A stretch of 64,000 bases of DNA from Dendrophyllia cribrosa (taxonomy: Eukaryota; Cnidaria; Anthozoa; Scleractinia; Dendrophylliidae): contig JAJLRJ010000004.1 in the NCBI GenBank assembly GCA_024195265.1, forward strand, positions 31,058,785-31,122,784, read 5' to 3'. Positions 13,101-25,100 of the stretch are shown piece after piece. The first letter of the stretch is position 1; each line of letters begins with the position of its first letter. The position numbers and the translations under genes are program-made. Below the pieces are notes generated by a model. It was not told where the DNA came from, searched no databases, and saw only the letters and a list, made by a program, of their open reading frames with translations.

Positions 13101-16100
13101 TGATGATTTAGCGATAATCCAAGAAGAGGTCGAGAACGTCGAGAGGGTTTGTGAGCAGCCAATCTCGTCAGACCTGCAGACACTTGAAAAGCAAAGAAAG
13201 GATGCCCAGGTGAGTAGAGTTTATGTATTGTTCCACATAAGAACGATAGCAAACTTCATTGTTCTGCGGCATTAGCCCTTTCCCACATAGAATATCTTTG
13301 ATTTCAAGAATAGAGGAGCTGATGGTTAATAATTATATTTCATTATAAAGGAAATCCATTTGCGTCAAATAAATTTTAGGAAATGTTCGTGCTTAACCAA
13401 TCAGAATAGCAGAAGACAATAGCTAATAATTTTGCTTCTTTGATGAAGTTCCCCAAATACAATTTCTTTTAAAAATTGTATGTTGTGCGATTGGGTCTCA
13501 AATTACTTGAAACCTTAAAAAAATTAGACAAAATGAACCTTAACTTTTTAGCGGTTTTTGAGTCTAGACCAATGAGATCACTAGTTGTAACAATGAAAAA
13601 TCTTGACATTCCATCGTGTTTGACATTCCATTGCCGTTCAGCGCTATCCTTCTTATGCGGACCATTACTTAATAATGAATATATGACTGGCATTATAAAG
13701 AGTAGTTTTCAATTGAGTGTCGTAAAACCAAAACCAAAGTAATTACTCTGGCCAATCACAGCGTGTTCAAACACATCAATCTTAGGTTGTGACTAGAATG
13801 GATACTCCAAAATCAGGTTGGACACTTATTGAGAATTACATAACGTAATGTCGACACTTAAAATTTATTTTCAAAAAATTTTTAAGTGTAAAAAAGAAAA
13901 TCTAAAATCCCCACTCAGGATTGAACCTGTGACCTCAGCTAGGGTTAGGCTTACATAGCCTACCGTACCAAGGTCCCACTTAGCTTCTCGGGTTGTTTAG
14001 GCCTAATTTAACTACATAAATTGCTAACCCCAACCTCAACTGCAAGCTAACCAGTTACTCCGTTATATAAGTCTCAATAAGGCGTCCGAGGTGGTCCAAC
14101 CTGATTTTGGAGTATCCATTCTAGTCACCACCATCAATCTTACTTTGTAGTCATGGTAAGTTTGTCTAGTACCTACGCAATTGCTTCGGAAGTTTGGAAA
14201 CTCCCGAAAACTATATTTTATCAGGTGAATTTTCGTTGAGAATTGTCTTTTTGTTTTTGTTTTCTTCCGAGTATCTAAATACATATCCCGGAAAAAATGA
14301 AATTCCTTAATCAAAAATACAAATTTAAGTACAAAATAATGAATGCCAAAACAGCGAAAGCAAAAAATGTCTTCCGGAATTTTCGCCGTTAAAGGGGCAG
14401 TATCATGAGGGCGAAACTTGAAAACGTTCGGCCCATGTTTTCAAGTTTGATTCGGCAAATTCAAAAAGGCCGTCGAGAAGTTGAGGTATTTGCAATTGTT
14501 GAATCAAAAAGTCCGTTTTGATAGCCGGAAGAAAAAAAATCACTTTTAACAGTAATATGTCCAAAATTCCGGTGCAAGAACAATGAACAGTGCCGCGCGT
14601 GGAACCTCGTGATACTGCCCCTTTAATGTTTTATTTTCTTCTTTTCACAGAAACTAACAGAGGACGTACGCAGACTCGATCCTCAGGTGGACGAGTTTAT
14701 TAAGAATTCTGACACTTTGCTGGATGAGCATGAGTTATCTGACAAGGATCGGAGGGAAATTGAACAAGAAACGGAATTACTGAGGAATCGGTGGGATAAA
14801 GTGAAATCCGATGCAAACTCAAGAGAACCAAGGTTAGAAGAAAGACGGTCCTTAAAAAAAATCCCACAATTATTTCTGCGACAACCTGCTCCTTTATAAA
14901 GATTACCAAATGGGCATAGATGTACATGTAGCTTATCAACTGTCAATTCTAGACATTAAATGCAGTCTTCACATGGTTGACTTTGGTTTAGAATTTATCT
15001 TGTTACAGTTGTCATTTCGTGAAACTTTAGTTGTTTTTTCTTTCGTGATCCGCAAAACAATAAAACTCGCGGTTCGAATTCAGCTCGAAGGACCACCTTC
15101 TTTTTACGACTGTTGAGGAATGTGATTTTATTTGAATAACAAACCTTGTGTTCTGTTGACATGCATACACCTAGCATGGAGCACGTTCTGAACGGTATAG
15201 TCTAGACGAGCTTCCCCGAACGATCATGCTGCTTCGTGACATTGTGACCGTTTGTGAAGGTCTTGTCTTCTTGTCTTCTTGGGCGGAAGTTCGAAAGTTA
15301 GAATTCCTTGTATTTTAGACAAGTACTTGCAAACACCGCAAAAAAATACATTTTATTTCCTGCAGAATCGAAGAAGAGTACCTGCGTTCACAAAAGCGTC
15401 AAAAGGAGTTGTTAGGCGAGTGGAAGAACTCGTGTAATTCTACTCTCAAATGGATCGCCGACACATCTGCACGTGTGCAGGCTCAGGATACCACTGCCTC
15501 TGATCTCGATCATGCGCGGGCTCAAAGACAAGAAATCGAGGTTGGTGGCTGTCACCTCCTTTATGCTGCTACCTGTCTTAAAAGGCTATTTGTCCATAAC
15601 CAAGTGCATCCACTTTTCCTTCTGGTCCCCTTCGAGCGGGTTGATTGTATTCACCAGGCAAAGGACTGACGTTATTAAAGGACGGAAATTTTGTATTCCG
15701 ATGTTAAATGACTAGTCAGGGCCATGAAAAAAAATCAAGATTTTACAGTGCGACACGCCTTTCTTTGAGCACCCGACAAACGTTTTTACAAGTTTACACG
15801 GTGTTGTTTAAACAGGATGTTTACACTTTTTTACACGATATCACCAGCTAATTCTTATAATCATTTTCGTAACTGCGGGTATGTATGAAGCAATAAAGTG
15901 AATAAAATCTTCGTATTTTGCATATGATGCCCGATTTAGGGTGTTAGCTCTATTGTACATTGTACACATTCATTGTATTAGGTAAAATTATGTATTCTAA
16001 TATATTCTATGGTATTGTATTCTATTGTATTGTCGTTCTTTTGTGCTCTAATATTCCATTGTTTTAACAAAAGAATAAGTGTTACCCCTAAATCGCGCAT

Positions 16101-19100
16101 GGTATAGTATTTTGAAACAAGTTCAAAGCGGCAAGATAACATTCCATCGTGCTCAACTCTGCGAGGAGGCGTACACGTCAATTAAATTCGCGCGCTCTGA
16201 TTGGCTAATTTGTGAAAAAGTTTGTTGGGTGCTCACAGTTAGGCGCGTTACACTGTAATGGCGGTAATTTGCACAATCTTCAGGCCATGCTAGAACCTAT
16301 CCATGTTAGAAATTATAGAGTTTCCTTTTAACCACGCCATTCGCGCGCGCTGGAATCTCCTTTGCCCTCCCCTTTACAGCGCCTGTCACACAGGCAAAAG
16401 CTAACATAGCGAAGTTGTAATAGGTGGTTTTCACGTTACGTCACGGCGGCCATGTTGGTGCACACCTACAAAAGAATTTTAATGAACTTCTTTTATGTGC
16501 ACCAACGTGGCCGCCATGGCCTTTGTCATTTGAGTCCCACAGGACTGAAGGTCACCTGAGTGGAAACCATCTATACCCAATGGAGTGCAAGAGTTTCGAA
16601 AATGTTGTTCTCATAGATTTACTTTTGTTTTAGGATATAACAAAAGAAATCAAACAGTACGATAAACAGATGGATAAACTCGATCAACTTGGTGACAAGA
16701 TTGTTCGTGACCCGAGCTTGCGTGATCAGGAAAAGGGCCTGGTTCAAGATGAGAAAGAGTCTATCATTGGACGATGGCAAGAACTTCTGTCGAACACAGG
16801 TGCTGCAAAAAATAGGTAAGTACACTCGTTAAAGATGTATGCTGCTTTCACATTCGTTTCTAGAATATACGCAGCCTCTTTTTTATCAGGAATAGTCATG
16901 CGGGAAGCGAAACACTCGGTAGCGCAGAAAGATAGATTTGCTGCCGTGTGGTGTATTGCGTTTTCCGCGCTGCAGACATTTTTTGCACTCGCTCGTGTGT
17001 TTTGGTTTTCGGTTAGTAATCTCTGTGAAAAACATGGCCCACTAGTCATCTATATCGTTACCTTTTGTTTTCCTCCATAATAAGAGTCCAACTCCAAAAG
17101 CGATCAAGCCGACATATGCGAGTGAAATAATTGTGGTGATTTTAGTAACTTCAACAGTAGTAAAGAAACCTAAAATATCGAAGCTGGAACGAGGTATTAG
17201 TCCATGTTCTTTGCGATACTGGTATTGTAATTTCATGGGCTTAAGTCTCGTTCTATCCTGAATTTTTAGGCTTCCTTGTAAGTGTTCTGCTGGGGATCGT
17301 TCACACATACATTTTGATTTCAACAGACTGGATAAGCAAATTGCGCAGCTGGAAAAAGAGCAGCGAGAAAAGATGAAGAAATGGTCGCAGAAAACCGAGC
17401 CTCTTGATGCGTGGCTGGTTAAGAACGAGACTGCTGTGGAGTCCTATGAACCAATAGGATACGATATCGGCTACGTAAAGGAACAGAAAGGAGACGCACA
17501 GGTTGGTTCTAATTCACAGTAATGGGAAGTTAGTGGACAGCACTACACGAAAGTGCTGCTATGTGAAGGAACAGAGCGAAAACTTGGTTGGTTGGCTGAA
17601 GTTAAAGGGGATCGGAGGAGGATGACTACTTGAACATTGAAACTGTTGAACATCCTTGGTTGAACATTGTAGCAGTTGAACATGCTTGGTTGAACATTGA
17701 AACTGTTGAACATCCTTGGTTGAACATTGAAGCAGTTGAACATGCTTGGTTGAACATTGAAACTGTTGAACATCCTTGGTTGAACATTTATGGTATCGAA
17801 CATACTTGGTTGGTTGACTGAAGTTAGTGGGAATGGGAGGAGGGTGACTCCCTTATACATTGAAACTATTGAGCATCCTTGGGGTTGAATATTGAAACAA
17901 TCGAACATCGTGTCTCAGCTCGTTCACATACAGTCCATTACTGCCGAAGGTCAAAGTTGCAAAAATAAATCCCAAATGCTATTTCTCGAAATAACAGTGA
18001 CACAGCAGTACCGCACAACTAGCACATCACCCTTAATTCTCAAAGGATTCACAGTTGTCTAACATCAACAATAAATGTTCTGTGTTTTGCAGGCGATGAT
18101 CACAGACCTTCTTCACGAGCAGCCAAAGTTCTCCGACATGACTGATTTTGGTAACCAACTGACCACAGAGCCGTGTGTAGGACTGGAGGAACGAGTGAGA
18201 CTACAGAAAGAAATGCAGTCACTGCACCAGAGGTGGGACGGCTTGTACGCTTCAGCCACCTCCAGACACGACAGGTAAAACCGTTTCCAAAATGTTGACA
18301 TGCAAGTCCTTCTTTGGTTTTTCCTGAAGATTTTTTATAATTAAGAATTTGTCCAGATGACAACGTAATACGACGTAGCATATAGCCTTCATAACAACTG
18401 TCATATTTACAGTCATTTACCAGACTTCTTTACGAATCGTTGATAGGAATAAGGCGCAATTGTCGATGAAAATAGAGACCTCAGATACAAAGGAAATAAG
18501 GGACAGTAGATTGCTGCCCTCTTGTTATGTCCTTAGACAGTAGGCTTTGCTGTCACAAGTTGGGGAACTTCCTTGCGATGGACTTTCGTCATATCCAAGT
18601 GGAATAGTAGTACTCCTAGACATTTTATGCTGGTATGTAATCCCGAGATGACTCGTCGATGAGCAGGCAAATGACTGCAAATGACGGGTGGTATTTGACA
18701 CATTGATGTCAGGACAAAAAAAAATGAAGGAATATTGGGACCAACCTACGAAAAGGTGTGGTGGATGGGTGAGGCATCAAACAAAAGCCGCAAGAAATAC
18801 GGCAGCAAACTTTGAAAACCAAGAGTTCGAATCCGCAACTCACAGTGCGCTTGTAGCGGGTGTCCATTATGTTCATTAACACTTTTTTAATCCCGGTAGG
18901 ATTCAAGAGAGGTTGAAGATATTAGAAGAAGAACAGCGAAAACTAGAAGAAGAGCAAAAAAGGTTGGAAGAAGAAGAAATACAAAGACGATTGGAAGAGG
19001 AGCGAAAGCGACTGGAGGAAGAAAAACGAAGGAAGAAAGAGGAGGAAGAGAGAAAGAGACGGGAGGAAGAAGCGAGACTGCGGGTAGAATTGGAAGAAAA

Positions 19101-22100
19101 ACAAAGAAGAGACGAAGAGGAAAGACTGCGCAGGGAGGAGGAAGAAAGGAGACGATTAGCAGAATTGGAGAGACAACGAAGGGGAGAAGAAGAGAGGAAA
19201 AGAAAGGAAGAGGAGGAGAGAAGGAGATTAGAAGAAGAGGAGAGAAAGAGACGGGAGGAGGAAGAGAGGAAGCGAAGAGAACGGGAGGAACGAAGGAGAA
19301 AAGAGGAAGAATGGAGAAGGAAAGAGGAGGAGGAACGAAGGAAGAGAGAAGAAGAAGCAAGGAAACGGAAAGAGGAAGACGATCGACGGAGAAGAGAGGA
19401 AGAGGAACGCTGGGAAAGAGAAGAAGCAGAGAGAAAGAGGAGGGAAGAGGAGAAAAGAAAGCAACGCGAGGAGGACGAGAGAAAGAGAAAAGAAAGAGAA
19501 AGGAAACGAAAGGAAGAAGAGGAGCGCAAAAGAAAAGAAGCTGAGGAGAAAAAGAAACGCGAAGAGGAGGAGGAGCAGGTTGGTTTGTCACAAAATGAAA
19601 ACATTTAGTTATTAATGGGTCTGGTTATGGATTCCTTGCTTGCAACCTCCTTAGGCTAAGTTAAGAGGCAAACAAAGATAATAATAAAGAAAGATAATAC
19701 TCCTTAAAGACATACGTAGTGCTTCGTAGTTCAAAACTTTGTTGTTTTTTATTTATATATTGTGTATGAAAACAAATTGTACTTAAGTCCGTCACAAAAG
19801 ATCGACTGAAAGAACTGTCTAAATTTTGGAAAGTTGCTAAGCAAACGGAAAAAGATGGTTTTTTTTTGTTTCACACATTAAAAATTATCTTTTAGTTGAA
19901 AGCCTTCACTTTTGTCACGCCTGAGCCACGTGTTCAGCTGGTCGAGCAAGAACCAAGACTGTTCAGTAGTCCTGTAGTGGATGAACTTATTGTGTCCGTG
20001 GAAGACGATGTTGTAGAGGCAGGAGCAGACCCTGGAATTCTAGAAGGAAAGCTGGACGATTGGAAGAAAGAGGCAAACGACATTAATGTGTAAGTTGTGG
20101 TCATTAAAAAGGCACTGTCCTGCCGAAATAGCAAGATTTCGCTTTCTTATTTTCATGTTATTATTGCCAAATGCCACCAAGTATACAACTTAATTGGATA
20201 AAAATATTCTATAGAGCAAAACAGAGGCAGTAGTTTGGGGATAAAGTGCAGGATTACAAGGATGGAAGTGGATTACAGTTCATCAAATTTGATTTCGTAT
20301 CAGGCGGTCAAGAAATCAAAGTAGCCGTTATGTCTATTTGGTTAATATTTCTTTGCTTTCATCACTTTCGGCGAGATGCTAAAAATAATAAAGCAAGCCT
20401 CTGGCCATAATCATGAAAACACGATTTATCAGCCGGGACACTGCCCCTTTAATTAGTTTATTGATCTGATACAGAGCGCTTAGAGATACGTATAACTTAT
20501 CTTACTCCAAGGCCAAATTTGTTCATTATGTGATATTTTAGCATAGGCAGCCCAAGCGCGTAGTGTGATACACGTGACGTGACGTGTGGCTTGCGTTGGA
20601 TTATTTAATCAAATATAAAGGTTTATATGGGAACTTCAACAGTCGTTTCAACCAATACTAATTTTGAGTTCGAATGACTAACCTTGCACTATTTCTGGTG
20701 TGGTATTGGACGTTTGTTTTATCCTCTGACCGCCATTTCCTGTTTCATTCAAAATTCAAGTTCAATTTGTGAACGAAGTGGCGAGGCGGGAATGAATTCA
20801 GGGTGAATATATTAACCATCTTCACTAAAGTCGAAATGAAATATAATCTCGAAAAATGAAATTCCTTACCTTGAGAGCTCCACAGTCCTGAGATCTAAGT
20901 CTCTTTTATCCTCTTGCCATTTTTGCGGCACCACACAGTCTGTCGAAATAGCGAAAAACGAGGGACTTACAAACAGATTTCTACTAAATTTACTTTTCTC
21001 GGTAGGCTCGATGAGGCAATTTCAAACACAAAATCCACGATACCGACGCTAGGAATTGTTGCTTTTGTTGTTGTTGTTGATGTATACTTCTTCAAAAGAA
21101 GTATACATTTTTGGGGGGCTTAAATTGTCTATGGAATACTTTAGGTGGCTACGGGAGCAGGAAGATAAACTGCCAGAATCGGATGAAGAAGACACCATTG
21201 CATCCCTAAAGACAAAAGAAGACAAACTTACGGTGAGTTTTTATGCACTGAAGACAAGACGTGACTTTAATGGACATAAATTTTCCCGTCCATGTCTTTG
21301 GAAATGTGCGTACGTAACAGATATTTTATTGATTTGAGTTTGCTCACGGGTTGGGTGCCGGCTTGCAGTAAGATCATGAATGGGATGATGTCGGCTGATA
21401 TACATGTCTGCTATTGACTGTTAGTATAAATCTACTTGCGTTCTATCACGAATGCTGTTCTCCTATTGGCTACGCTATTCAATATCTATCCTGTTGTAGA
21501 AAGTGAGTAGAGTGAGTAGTCGGTTATCCGCGCGTGGCGTAACCTATTTATATCATTATTCAATAAAAATGCGAGCCTGTCTTGTTGTTAAGTTTTGAAC
21601 GTCTGGTAGATTTATACTAAAACAATTAGATTATTCGCTCTTGATTTCTATGCGTGATAGAAATCTCGAGCTCATAATCTAACGGTCTGTTCACATGGAG
21701 GTGGGGGACCCCGGAAAGGTGAGGTACCCCGCCTCGATGGGGTAACCAATCTATCCTTACAATCTCTTTTTTTTTCTTGATCGTGTTCACATGAGAGGTG
21801 GGGTACCTCACCGAGGCGGATTGCCCGGTCAGCCGGGCCGGGTAACCTGCTTAGCTGGGGTGAGTGTTCTACATGTGAACGCTGAAGGTTGGGCATTTAC
21901 CTTTAGATTGAATATTCCGCCAAAGCCCGCCAAAACAACATGGCTACCAGCCGCTACAGGCCTCCATGTGAATAGGCCCTAATTGTTAATTATCGCCTGC
22001 TATATACGTCTTAATGTGGTGACATCCGAAGTCAACTTATTGCGCTTACCATTTATCAGAACTTACAGCTTACATCATAGCCAGGAATCTCTTGATATTA

Positions 22101-25100
22101 CAAAAACCAACCAGCCTATTAAAATTCTGGGTATCTATTTTACCTATGATCAGCGTAAAAGTCAAGAATTAAACTTTGATGCAACTTTAAAATCCCTGAG
22201 GAAAACTTTAAATTATTGGAAATGGAGGAATCTGACATTAATTGGTAAAGTACAAATTGTTAAGACTTTTGCAATCCCCAAATTTATGTATCGTGCCTCA
22301 CTGATATGCCTCAACAAAGATGTTATGAAAGAAATGAATTCATTGATTTTTAATTTTGTCTGGAGGGGTAAAGATTAAATCAAAAGGACAGCTTTAATAA
22401 GTGAATACAAAGACGGTGGTCTCAAAATGCCCCACATTGAATCGCTAGTCAAAACACGAAGAATTGTGTGTTTAAAACGCTACTTAGAAGAACGCAATAG
22501 CCCTTGGAAAACATTCCTCGATTACTACCTAAAAGAAATGGGATCCTCTTTCCTTTTGCAATGCAATTTTAATCCAACGTACTTACCAAAGAATCTGCCT
22601 TTATTCTATAAAGAATGTCTTGAAGCATGGTCCAGCTTTAATATTCAACATACGCCAAAAACAAAAGATGAGGTCCTTGATGAGGTTATTTGGGACAACC
22701 AATACATTTTAATTAATAACAAACCAGTTTTTAAAAGTAATTTTATTGATGCTGGCTTCACAAAACTGCGTGATATCCTGACCAATGAAAACAAACTAAA
22801 GAACTGGGATTTTTTTAGAGCAAGAAACATTACGGCGAGTGATTATTTTTTACTGATGGGAATCTATACTGCTTTACCTTCAGACTGGAAAACAGAAAAC
22901 GAGTGGGTCAAGGGTAAAGATTCCTGATCTGATGTCGATGAATACGAAATCTGTCTACTGGGAATTTATAACAAAAATACAAACCCCTCAAACAGCCCAA
23001 ATCAAATTAAATGCTGCTTTTGACAATACAATCAGTCATTCGGACTGGCAAAACATCTACTTGCTTGCAGGGTACGCTACCATTGACACCAGCACCAGAG
23101 TTTTTCAATATAAAATCTTGAACCGCATTCTGTACACTAATAAAATCCTTTTTAAAATGAAACTCGTTGCCTCTCCCATGTGTACATTCTGCCACGATCA
23201 CGAAGAATCCCTTGAACATTTATTTTTTTATTGTAGCTATGCACAAGAATTTTGGCGATCGGTATCGGCTTGGCTAAACCAAAGTAATATAGGAGTAGAA
23301 AACATTGACCTCAAGGTAATCATATTCGGTTATTACAGCAATGCTCCATACAACAGGCTACTAACCATCTTATTATTATGGGAAAACAAATCATTTACTA
23401 TTGTCGTTTCAAAAATATTAAACCAAGCCTGGCGTTACTCAAAGCCAAAATACAAAACACGCAACAAGTAGAATTATTTATAGCTAAGAAAAATAATAAA
23501 GAGTTAGTTCATTATCAGAAATGGCAAAGCATTATATCTTTGTAATAAATTAAAATATAATTTCTTAAGTCTTTATTCATCTACATAGTAGGCTTTTGTT
23601 ATGGTATTGTATTGTAATGTAGGTTAGTGTAAGTACTTATTTATTTTTTTTTTCGTGTTGGTATGCATATTAGTATTAGAATAGTAGTGTTATATGTACT
23701 ACATATTTGTGTAAATCATTTTGATAAGCAATAAAATAATAAAAAAAAAACAGGTCAGTTCGCAAACACAATGCACCTTTTTGAACAGCTGTTCCTACAA
23801 GTCCAACAAAATTATGCATGGTATCTTCGAATTGACCGGTCTAGACGGCTAGATCTAACAAATGGTAAGCGCCTTTAGTTAAGTTGTGAAAGAGTTTGTG
23901 CTTTATTAATAGCCCATTTCCGAGTTGCTTTTAGCCTCCTTTTCAAACCGAGGCCAAGTGCATATGGGTATGAGTTTGTTTCACGTGCAAATAAAACTCG
24001 TATCCAGATGAATGGTTTTGCACTTGGCCTCGGTTTGAAAAGGAGGCTAAGAGCAACTCAGAAAAGGTCTATTCATAACCATCACCATACCCATTACATG
24101 TATATCAGGACTGCACAGAAATAAAATCGACGACATATAATTTTTTATTTTGTGTTTAGAGTCTTGAAAAAGAACTTCCAGTCTATGACAAAAGGTACTA
24201 TGATGTGGAAAAAGACTTCGAAGAACTTATGAATGACAATAATATCAGAGAAGATCAGCAGGAAGCGATTGGCGAGGAAATGGATAACTTGAGAGTTCGA
24301 AGGCGTTCTTTGATCACCAGTAAAGACAACAAGAAACACAGGTAATGATCAAAGACTCCTATGAGCCAACTCGTGAATACGAAACATCTGACCATCCCCT
24401 CTCCTAGGGGTTTTGCTCTACCGAACCCCACCCCGTGCGTCCAACTCTCCACTCTCCCCTTCCTCCAACGCCGCCCCATGGGTATGGCAGGTGACCATTA
24501 CATATCGCTGGCTCAATGTTAGAAGCCGACTGATGTAATTGATATAACTCGTTCTACGCTTCGCGTGATCACGAGTTAAAAATGAACCTCGGCTGGACTA
24601 CATCTGTCCTCACGACTGCAGACGAGCGATTCGGAATACTTATGTACACCTGAAATATAGACTCTACGTTAATAGGGACACCTCTTTATGAGCGTTACAA
24701 CTTTGTTACATGGATTGTCACATCGATGGCGGTATTTCGTGTATATATGTAACCTACAACTTGCTCATATAATTGTCGCGTACATCATGAAAATGTCGCA
24801 GGATTTTGAAACATCAGCCACGAACGATATTGAACGAGTGGGGTAGTATATAATTAGTATGACACGAGCAGAACGCGCAACAAGACACATTCGATACAAG
24901 CAAGCAAAAGCTGTTCCGCTTTAATCAACCCGTGGTACCATCTGTTTTTCAGTATTTTTCGAAACGAAATTTGTTATTTTTCTTTAATTTTGATCTTTGG
25001 CATTCTTGGAAGTAGGGCAAAGAGAGGTTTGACTGCACCAACAATCACATTTCTTAGCATTAATTGCAAAAATGGATTAAAATGCTATTTCATGTCCTTT

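Noticed and set aside
17630..17821. Repeat protein frame NIETVEHPWL in both directions
   Set aside because: It is a by-product of a 30-bp intronic minisatellite.
18887..19608. Long open frames on the - strand and shifted + frame across the E/R/K exon (233-234 codons, Ser/Leu/Phe-rich)
   Set aside because: They are shadows of the purine-rich coding strand; the + frame joins both neighbouring exons in phase.
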